Source: Ctena decussata
Lineage: Eukaryota > Mollusca > Bivalvia > Lucinida > Lucinidae
Reading direction: 5' to 3'
Assembly (NCBI GenBank): GCA_963989385.1
Contig: OZ022506.1
Coordinates: forward strand, 62,321,434-62,385,433
Length of the DNA stretch: 64,000 bases
Shown one piece after another: positions 56,899 to 64,000 of this stretch. The translations under genes and the position numbers were made by a program. Numbering within the stretch: the first letter of the stretch is position 1; each line of letters opens with the position of its first letter. The notes under the pieces were generated by a model. It had not been told where the DNA came from. It saw only the letters and a program-made list of their open reading frames with translations, and searched no databases.

Positions 56899-57611
56899 TC
56901 AATATTTGACATACACGTTGCAATTAGAAAAACAAGGTCGGTTTTCTCTGAACACTTCCCTGTCATTATATATAGTGTCATCACACAGTTGCCCAGTTTC
57001 GATTTTAGCCTTTTTGGGTTGTATGTTTTCCTTCGTGTCCTCATTTGAGGAGGGTGGGTCCAGAACAGCCGCAAGTCGTTTCTGAGTATCACTCGACGCA
57101 ACCTTGTACTTACGTACACTTCTTTCTGATATATGTCTAGTCCTTTTCATTATCTCCTGCTCGTCCACCCCCGCCATGTACGACTGTGTCGCGCAGGTTC
57201 TTTTCCCACTAGCAGCCCCCGTAGCTCAGTGGGTTAAGCGCTGGCCTACTGATCTAGCGATCGCGGGTTCGAACCCCGCCAGAGGCGGAGTTCTTTCCAT
57301 CGTAAACGGGGTTCCATTGCACACAACCTTTCATTATCATCTGCCCATCGTGCTGATATGACTGAAATACTGTTGAAAAGGACGTAAAGTCGCAAGTCAT
57401 CCTTCCATCCATCTTTTGCCACTATGGTTTGTATAGATTCCGGCATGATCAGCTCTCGTGCAGATCACTTTTATCATATTCTTGAGCTTATTGACTTCGA
57501 CCACTTGATTCCCGTACCAAATCGGGAGACCAGCTAGAGACCTCCAATAGAACGCACCTTCGCCAAGTGTCTTTAGGTATTTTTCGAAGAGATCCGCAAT
57601 CGGCTTTTCGT
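56899..57611 (-). pseudogene. Crypton-like tyrosine recombinase, last exon, split by a SINE
   Basis: Tyrosine recombinases cut and join DNA through a tyrosine, assisted by Arg/His residues; in Cryptons this enzyme is the transposase. The acceptor atttttcag precedes 57,611. The minus strand then reads DEKPIADLFEKYLKTLGEG, AFYWRSLAGLPIWYGNQVV, KLKNMIKVICTRADHAGIY, TNHSGKR. This stops at a SINE (57,211-57,411) and resumes TCATQSYMAGVDEQEIMKR, TRHISERSVRKYKVASSD, ending FSNCNVYVKY and a stop at 56,899. NHSGKRT fits the Crypton 'NHS-R' box, RHIS the 'GHRS' box (Gly replaced by Arg) and VRKYK the catalytic Tyr. Removing the SINE and one 12-bp target copy leaves the frame open. Upstream exons were not found. 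A domesticated relative is possible. Confidence 0.7.
57211..57411 (+). mobile_element. tRNA-headed SINE, family 2, with 12-bp target duplication
   Basis: The head agcccccgtagctcagtggg, then cgcgggttcgaaccccgcc, is well preserved. The body has cattgcacacaacctttcat and gctgatatgactgaaatact; the tail is ccttccatcca. Target copies tcttttcccact (57,199-57,210) and tcttttgccact (57,412-57,423). The best-preserved of three family copies here (others at 58,976 and 63,051). Confidence 0.9.
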
Positions 57612-57664
57612 CTGAAAAATAAATGTAAACCTGCCGTAAGTATACAAGCCGTCACGTACAAAAA

Positions 57665-57740
57665 GCACTGATGTGGTATGTGCACCCAACGAAGACTCCG
57701 ATCAGCCTGAGCGTCCTCCCAGTCTTATCAATCTTCCGTG
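57665..57740. mobile_element. Fragment of family A MITE
   Basis: atgtggtatgtgcacccaac, then gaagactccgatcagcctga, left arm only. Confidence 0.5.
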
Positions 57741-58109
57741 TTCACTTAGTAAGTAGTTCGTAATCCTGGCTATGTCAATCAGCGAAACAGACAGGAAGTC
57801 ACAAAAGTCAAACACAAAAACAGAAATACATCCTAACACCTTACATGCCGTGAGCAAATACATGTAGTTATAAGGAAAGTAGCGATACAAGCAATTTATT
57901 CAGTTAACATAGGATAATATGCCATTTGAACAACATCTAAGGCAATAATAAGTCCAATCCTAGTGATAAATATTATACAATTATTGACCTTTGTTGAGGT
58001 GAATATGCAGTTTTATTGACCTGCAAACAACATATTGACCGACGCGAAGCAACAATTGTTTTATTATATGACGATTTTAAATACAGTTTCCTTTAGTACG
58101 AGGTAAGTA

Positions 58110-58609
58110 CGGCCAAGTGTCAAAAGTCTTTCCCCAAAAACAGATTTTCCATAGACTTCAATGCATTTTCAAGTGTGCGGGGAATTTTGCTGTAGCAAAA
58201 CTGCTTATCTGACGATATTAAAATTTATATGGTTAGAAAGAGAAATAATTTTGGCAACATCTAATAATTTTGATTTGAACTCTAATTGATTTTTCTTTTA
58301 GAAACATGCTTTTAAAGACAACACCTATACTTTCTCAGCGAATTTTGGACAACGTCACCATTAACGTCAATACAAAAATGCATTTCTGAAATATTTATTG
58401 AAGTTCAAAGACTTGCAGTTTAATTGTAAGTAGGTTTAGGGCAAAATAAAAATTATTTTAAATTGCAGAAATCTTTTAGGTTTTTACGAATGCAAAAATT
58501 ATAAAGAATAGTTGAACACTGGTCTCACAGTAAAATTTCTTGCACACTTGCAAATGCACTAAAGTCAATGGGAAAAATATTTTGGGGAAAGACTTTTGAC
58601 ACTTGACTG
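58110..58609. mobile_element. 500-bp MITE with about 68-bp TIRs and TA target duplication
   Basis: Left cggccaagtgtcaaaagtct, ttccccaaaaaca, ttgcattttcaagtgtgc-like text faces gcacacttgcaaatgcacta, ttttggggaaagacttttga, cacttgactg. TA on both sides (58,108-58,109 and 58,610-58,611). No transposase frame. Confidence 0.75.
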
Positions 58610-58824
58610 TAGTAACGTTACTACATGTTATTATCTCGCGACGTTACGCCATTAACATTAAGGTACATCAGACGTTACGTCACGAAAATACAACGACGTC
58701 AGCGTAAAAGTAATATTCACTGACAGGCCGGTGAATATCACAAAATATTGACCGGCACGTGACTTCAAATTAGCCAATGAAATTGTGTGTTACATCTTGG
58801 TCATATAATAAAAGTAAAACACTA

Positions 58825-59560
58825 TTCAAGATAAAAGGCCATCGGCCAAGTGTCACCCGACGTTTGAAATGTGTCGCAAACTGCAGCCCTTTATTCCGAG
58901 TAACTGTATGGCCAAAAACAGAAAATATGTGTATTACAGAACCTGGTAAGCAAATAATAACTTAAGCGTAAGCAATGGATGGATGGATGACTGGCAAATT
59001 TTACGTCATTTTCAATAGTATTTCAGTCATCAGGATGATGAGGGGATGATAATGAAAGGCTGTGTGCAATGGAACCCCGTTAGGAAAATTAGGAAAGATT
59101 CTCGCCTCAAGCGGGGCTCGAACCTGGTCCGCTAGATCAGTAGGCCAGCGCTAAACCCACTGAGCTACCGGGACTCCTTGAAGCATAAACAAAGACATAT
59201 ACCCAATTACTGGGCCTCTATGAGGTTATACAATACTTAAGTTCAGAACGGGGCATATGTGTGTAAAATCAGGTTACTTAAACTTTAGGCCCTTACAGCA
59301 TGCCCAAAACATCAAGACTGTATAACCAAAAACAAAATAACAAGGACCATAATCTTGCAAATATGAATCTGATGAAAAATGAACAATGCATTTATGAAAA
59401 TTCAGCCCATTAATATGAATTGTTCTGGAGTTATCCTTTTACCTTTATGTGAATGTCTATTTTCTATGAAAGAGGAATAACTCTGTCACTAATAAATTTA
59501 GCATATCGAAACAATAATCAGAATAATCAATTTACCAAATGCTAAAAGCATACTAAATTA
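58825..59560 (-). repeat. Dispersed repeat, copy interrupted by a SINE
   Basis: Inverted relative of 42,297-42,812. The interruption lies at 58,976-59,177. Confidence 0.85.
58976..59177 (-). mobile_element. tRNA-headed SINE, family 2, inserted in the dispersed repeat
   Basis: Reads on the minus strand from a head with ggagtcccggtagctcagtg and tagatcagtaggccagcgct (as seen inverted) to a (catc)n tail. Target copies ttaagcgtaagcaa and ttgaagcataaacaa surround it, differing by about three changes. Confidence 0.85.
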
Positions 59561-60141
59561 CGGGTCAACTATTTTTGGATGATGAATCCATACATAAAAT
59601 TTCAAAACTAGCATGCACACTTCCCAAGATATGGTATGCGTGACTAACGGAGGGACGGACGGACGCACGCACGCATGCACGCACGGACGGATAACACAGA
59701 AGCAATATGCCCCCATAAAAACTCAACACAAAGCTTTAACGCAACTGTTGTACGAATTTCTCAGTCTGTGACCTTGACCTCGTCCCAACAACAGCATCCA
59801 GGTGATGCAATCTGATCAGAATCCATCCTGTTGTAAAACTAAGCGCACATGAACCAGTTCCAGTAAAGGTTTTCAGGAAAACAGATCAATAGCAAAAACT
59901 AAACGCAAAACTTTAACGCCATTGTTGAACATCTTTCTAAGTGTATGACATTGACCTTCGACCAGCAGCAGCATCCGAGTAACGCAAACTGATCAGTATT
60001 CATCTTTTAGTAACACTGGGCACATATGAACCAGTTCTAGTAAAAGCTTTCATGAAAACAGACCAAAAGCAACAGCTTAACGCAAAACTTTAACGCAACT
60101 GTCGTACAAATTTCTAAGTCTTGACCATAGGCCAGAAGCAG

Positions 60142-61200
60142 CTGTCAGAGAGTAGCTTTTCCCCCCTAGTAGTTTTACCCCCCGGAAAAATGACTATGAT
60201 TTTTCCCATAGTAGAATCTCCCACCGGAAAAATGGTTATATAGTAGAATTTCCCCCCAGGAAATATGACTATATAGCCAATTTTCCCAGGGGAAAATCTA
60301 CTATACGTGTTTTTGCATAGCCGTTTTTCCCCTCCATAGTGGATTTCCCCCCTGGTAATATGATTGCAGTAAACACGCTACATAGTGGAATTTGCTCCAA
60401 ATATGATAGTGAGGTTCATAACTGAAACAGAAATATGAGTATCTGTCCGTAAAATATACATGGATAACAGATGCTAGAACAGCATGCATGTGTCCGTCTG
60501 TCTGTATTATTTTTTTGTTTTGGGGAAAACAGGTAGGCATTTTGCTTTTCCATGTTAGCCTAAATCGGATATGAGTGTATGTGGTTGTGTGCAAACATTT
60601 GTACAATTTTGTGTTTGTACAAGCGTTCAGCTGTGCGTGCGCGCAGTGCCTAGACTAGTGTTCGCCTTTCATACAGGAGTCGTGGGCTCGACTCCCATTG
60701 GGACACATGTCCGATTATGATTTTCAATGTACATTGTAATAAACTCCCTACGAAATCAATCGTGACTAGACAAAGCACCCGTTTGTTAATCTTCCTGTAG
60801 CTTGCATGCGTATGTATACATATATAAATATCTGCGATGAGAAGAGCTCAAACACCGCTCGTTCCTAAAATTAGTAATTATTGATTATTATAAAAATATG
60901 GTTGCTAAATTTGCATATTGATTTTTTGGAATTGATCACGTTTATTACCTCCCTTGAAGTACTTATACATTTCTTATGGGATTAATTCCGTAAAATGTTT
61001 CTGTTTCAATCCTTTCCGTTTCGCAAAATACCAATTGCCATACCAAATTCACTAATAGCCAATTTCCCGGTGGGGGAAAAAGGACTATGGGGGAAAAGTG
61101 GCTCTATGAGGTCCGGACAATCCACTATATAGCCCTTCTTCCTATAGCCATTTTTCCGGGGGGGGGGGGGGGGAAAGGGGGAAAAACCACTCTCTGACAG
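60142..61200. mobile_element. 1059-bp TIR element with CAG target duplication
   Basis: The left end ctgtcagagagtagcttttc, then cccc, faces gggggaaaaaccactctctg, then acag: 22 of 24 bp pair. CAG flanks both ends (60,139-60,141 and 61,201-61,203). The host tandem repeat reads cagcatcc when uninterrupted, confirming the insertion point. Subterminal DNA iterates catagtagaatttccccc, aaaatgactata and their complements. CWG-type duplication suggests PIF/Harbinger; the termini themselves are not ones I recognise. Confidence 0.8.
60645..60720 (+). mobile_element. tRNA-like SINE head
   Basis: cagtgcctagactagtgttc and gtcgtgggctcgactcccat as A- and B-box-like text, inside the TIR element at 60,142-61,200. 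Confidence 0.4.
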
Positions 61201-61707
61201 CAGCATCCAGTTAATAGGTGATGCAAACGGATGAAAATGCTTCCTGTAGTAACACTAAGTACAATAAGTCATATAAACAAGTTCCAGTAAAGACTCAGTA
61301 AAACAGATCAAAATAAAAGAAAACTTAACGCAAAACGTTAACGCAAATGTTCACGGACGGACGAATGAACAGATGAACGGACAGTATATATCCATATCTT
61401 TAGGAGCAGTCTGATCTGGGTGTACACTGTTTGCTTATGCATGCTTGTCCAAATACACGATAGTTTAAGGTAAGAGCTGTTTCTTATCTGTCTGCTGAGT
61501 TGTGAGCTTGTATTCGAAAAAATGTCCAGGCTTTGGATAAAACGCGGTCATATACTCTAAGTACATGTATGTCTCAAAGGGTTCAGATGAGGATGGGTTT
61601 TGAAGACAATTTCTCTTGATATTGCATGGAAACATATATTATATCAAGTGTTGCAGATAAGAAGGGGTGAAAGGGATAATTTCCCGTAAGTCTTCATAAA
61701 AATACGC

Positions 61708-61760
61708 TGTGACCCCTCATTAGAACTATCTCAAAGAGACGGTTCAAATGAGGGGTCACA
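61708..61760. repeat. Hairpin tgtgacccctcatt / aatgaggggtcaca
   Basis: Perfect 13-14-bp arms with about 25 bases between. Confidence 0.8.
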
Positions 61761-61864
61761 ACCTATGTTTTCATTAATAAGAATTATCCTTAGAACTACT
61801 CTGATAACCCTCTTTAGAATTAGCTAGAGAAGAAGGGAGATAATTATTTGCATATCAGAGTGAT

Positions 61865-62075
61865 CTACCTTGGAGGTATATATTCACACGTGGAACTCTC
61901 TTTTGGTATGACAGGTACAGTTTCAGGGGAAGCAATTCTAGCCTTTTTAGTCCAGGAAGTCGTCGGAGTCTTTATTTTCCAAACCATGGGATGGATTTGG
62001 CTCACATTTGGTATGATGTCGGATATAGGTCCAAAGTTTCTTTCAGTAATACCCCCGCCCACGATAATGATCTTA
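61865..62075. other. Stretch open on both strands, possible exon
   Basis: The plus strand has a 91-codon frame with hydrophobic runs (AILAFLVQEVVGVFIFQTMG). The minus strand reads IIIVGGGITERNFGPISDII, then PNVSQIHPMVWKIKTPTTSW, ending CEYIPPR just before a donor-like AAG|GTAGAT. One of the two may be a real exon or transposon relic. I cannot decide, and recognise neither. Confidence 0.25.
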
Positions 62076-62234
62076 AGATCACGTTTAACGTACTTTTCGC
62101 ATTTTACTAGTCGAATACTTTAAGCTCCATCTACTTTTTCCTCAAACTGAGCCAAAGAATTTTGATTCCTTACAATAACACAATATATGGAAAATATGGA
62201 ATTGCAACCGCTCTGACATATTAACCGGATTTGT

Positions 62235-62505
62235 CGGGCCGCGTAGCGCAGTAGGTATCCCGTCTGAATCAACAGCCAAAGGTCCCAGGTTCAATACTCG
62301 GTCCGGCCACATGCTTTCCTTTCTCCTTCTGCTGAGAAGGGCAGTTGTCAGCTACTGGCGAAAGTATGTTCACTTAGTACTGGTTAACCGCTTAGGAGGT
62401 CTAAGCCTGTCCAGGAATAGTGTGGTTAGGTTAACTGAACGTCCCGACATGACCACATTTGTTTACTGTGGACGTAAAGCAATAAAATAACAACAACAAC
62501 CACCA
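62235..62505 (+). mobile_element. tRNA-headed SINE, family 1
   Basis: tcgggccgcgtagcgcagta, then cccaggttcaatactcggtc, gggcagttgtcagctactgg, gtactggttaaccgcttagg, cgtcccgacatgacc and tggacgtaaagcaataaaat, with an (aac)n tail. Confidence 0.85.
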
Positions 62506-62674
62506 GACTGAAAACAGACTGTGCGGGCCGTGCATAGCTTCAATAGGCGGTCATCTGACATATTTTGACCATGAGAGTCAGACCGCTAAACATAGAATCA
62601 GTAAACTGTTTTGAGGTCTCCGTCATCATGCTCACAATTTTGTCAGAATGCCTGTATTCGTTAAATTACACAGA

Positions 62675-62775
62675 AGGCACACAACATTGACTCAACATTG
62701 AATCAACATTGATTCAACGCTATAACGTTGACTCAACGTTGATTCAATGTTTATGCATCGTCGTGTGCCTAGTGG
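62675..62775. mobile_element. Palindromic mini-element, family B
   Basis: ggcacacaacattgactcaa ... gattcaatgttta...cgtgtgcc; centre gattcaacgctataacgttg. Confidence 0.8.
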
Positions 62776-62950
62776 GGGCCAAATGATCCAAAGTATTTTG
62801 AAAGACTTTCATAAATGAACAGTGTTGATCAAGATTTGAGCAGTCTGATCAACGTTTACACTGGAGTACGATGTCAACATTAAAATTTAGCCGAATTACA
62901 GATGGTTAAATAGCGACTGAGTAACCAATACATCAAATCTCATTAACTCT

Positions 62951-62962
62951 TCTCTCTCTCCC

Positions 62963-63013
<51 letters not shown>
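62951..63013. repeat. (CT)n(CA)n microsatellite
   Basis: Long CT run with a short CCCCCC interruption, then CA. Confidence 0.9.
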
Positions 63014-63016
<3 letters not shown>

Positions 63017-63050
63017 TACAAACACACACATACATATAGAGTCGACGATT

Positions 63051-63249
63051 AGGAGCCCCAAAAGCGCAGTTGGTTAAGCTCTGGCCTACTGATCTAGTGG
63101 TACTGGGTTCGAGACTCCTCAGGTGGCGGAAACCTTTTCAATCATAAACGGGGTCCCATTGCACACAGCCTTTCATTATCAACCATCCGTCGTCCTGATA
63201 TGACTGAAGTATTGTTAAAAGAGACGTGAAATCGCAAGCCATCTATCCA
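63051..63249 (+). mobile_element. tRNA-headed SINE, family 2
   Basis: ggagccccaaaagcgcagtt, tactgatctagtggtactgg, gttcgagactcct, cattgcacacagcctttcat, cctgatatgactgaagtatt. Flanks gtcgacgatt (63,041-63,050) and gccgacaatt (63,250-63,259) look like a 10-bp target duplication with two changes. Confidence 0.85.
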
Positions 63250-63364
63250 GCCGACAATTCATTCTCTAAAGGCCGTGGAATATTTTTCCATACAGGTGGA
63301 TGAACCAAAGTATACATATATCTTTCTCAAACATTCTTCCCATCGGGGGGAAAAACGATAAACC

Positions 63365-63445
63365 ATCACTGATTTAACGTTGATTCAACTTTACGACGTT
63401 GATTAAACGTTGATTCAATGCTGCTTCAACGATGGGTGCCTGAAG
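63365..63445. mobile_element. Palindromic mini-element, family B, aged copy
   Basis: atttaacgttgattcaactt, then acgacgttgattaaacgttg, then attcaatgc, ending gggtgcctgaagggt. Confidence 0.65.
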
Positions 63446-63501
63446 GGTGCCCTTACAAGTCTTGGAAAGATTCATGCAAGTCCGTTTTCTAAATATCTTA
63501 C

Positions 63502-63623
63502 CTCAGATTTTGAAAGTATGTCCTACGAGTATCTGCACCAAGTAGCACGCAGAACAAAACAGCAGTGATGCAGTCGATGGGAGGGAGGATTTTGTAAATG
63601 CATTTCTGTGACATTTTAGTCAT
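63502..63623 (-). CDS. Probable first coding exon with signal peptide
   Basis: The minus strand reads from ATG (63,621-63,623): MTKMSQKCIYKILPPIDCIT, then AVLFCVLLGADTRRTYFQNL, then two bases and the donor AG|GTAAGA. The N-terminus has a basic start, a hydrophobic core (CITAVLFCVLLG) and a small-residue exit (GAD), the pattern of a secretory signal peptide or N-terminal anchor. It leaves in phase 2. The next exon would lie at lower coordinates, but none with a matching phase was recognised. The exon at 52,241-52,392 enters in phase 1 and so does not join directly. A second ATG (codon 4) could also start translation. Confidence 0.5.
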
Positions 63624-64000
63624 TATCTACACAAGAGATTACGAACCACTTGAAAATCTTTGCCAACGCAGTTTATTTTATTTTCTAAGTATATTTTATC
63701 CGATTTTGAGTTAAACTTAACAACAAATTGAAGTAATTGGTATTATTGGCGTATAAGATTTTGCGATAACCATTATTGCAAAGTTGAGGAGGTTAATTTG
63801 TGAAACAAGGATTATGCCATATGTCTTTTCATCAGATACTCCTAAATCAGCAGGGAAGTTTGTCACTTTTCACCCTGAGAGTCAACAAACCATTTCCTCC
63901 TCATTTACCGAAACCATTCATGATAGCACAGGCAATGGTCTCAAACCGTGACTTGATTTATCTGAAGTTGCATGGCAAAACCCTTTGACACCTCAATTCG
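63624..64000. other. Right edge of the window, no supported feature
   Basis: A 45-codon frame from 63,813 (MPYVFSSDTPKSAGKFV...) is open but without borders or recognised family. Confidence 0.3.

Larger units (their letters stand above)
59640..61400. repeat. Tandem repeat of about 180 bp, three units, ACGG tracts at both ends, interrupted
   Basis: Units share aacgcaaaactttaacgcaa, tgaccttgacc, cagcagcatccagg.gatgcaa, gaaccagttccagtaaag and aaacagatcaa. Starts are near 59,717, 59,898 and 60,075; the third is split by the element at 60,142-61,200. gacggacgcacgcacgc (59,655) and cacggacggacg (61,350) bound it. Confidence 0.7.

Noticed and set aside
57216..57290. Possible tRNA gene (agctcagtgggtt...ggttcgaacccc)
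   Set aside because: Good A and B boxes, but the anticodon stem is imperfect, and it is the head of a 201-bp SINE with target duplication and two more copies here.
63813..63953. 45-codon plus-strand frame MPYVFSSDTPKSAGKFV...
   Set aside because: Reads somewhat protein-like, but no splice borders, no recognised family and too short to separate from chance.

Overview
The window looks like nuclear DNA of a marine bivalve mollusc, possibly a venerid-type clam. This is an inference. There are no prokaryotic-style operons. Coding pieces are short exons with GT/AG borders separated by kilobase introns. The intergenic DNA is crowded with tRNA-headed SINEs, palindromic MITEs, decayed non-LTR retrotransposons, long (CT)n/(GT)n tracts and dispersed repeats ending in iterated ACGG, a mix I associate with bivalve genomes. 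No rRNA gene, functional tRNA gene or CRISPR array was seen.

Layout. 1-15 kb holds the best gene. Six minus-strand exons (14,623 down to 3,356) join in a consistent phase to give the last 309 residues of a cysteine-rich single-pass membrane protein. They resemble an orphan family I recall as abundant in bivalves. Its 5' end was not found. A separate minus-strand open stretch touches the left edge and carries a CSGSCPF motif. The introns contain MITEs and a foldback element. 15-20 kb is AT-rich with five exact copies of one 15-mer. 20.1-26.4 kb is a satellite of about 40 units of about 162 bp, with a clear six-unit higher-order repeat. 26.5-36 kb is SINEs, a decayed LINE reverse transcriptase and a TIR element rich in TGACGT. 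37.5-44.5 kb is bounded by inverted TTAA-rich termini flanked by CTG, and may be a 7 kb PIF/Harbinger-like element filled with younger insertions. 45-51 kb is dominated by foldback DNA, including a 331 bp element with a perfect 5 bp target duplication. 52-64 kb has two minus-strand exon candidates (a membrane-protein last exon and a signal-peptide first exon), a tyrosine-recombinase (Crypton-like) exon split by a SINE, and several nested insertions whose order can be read from target duplications.

How the parts relate. Apart from the orphan membrane protein, the window records repeated transposition. SINEs interrupt a recombinase exon and an older dispersed repeat, a TIR element interrupts a tandem repeat, and one palindromic MITE family recurs about nine times. 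The isolated exons at 1-267, 35,954-36,111, 52,241-52,392 and 63,502-63,623 cannot be linked into genes from this window alone.
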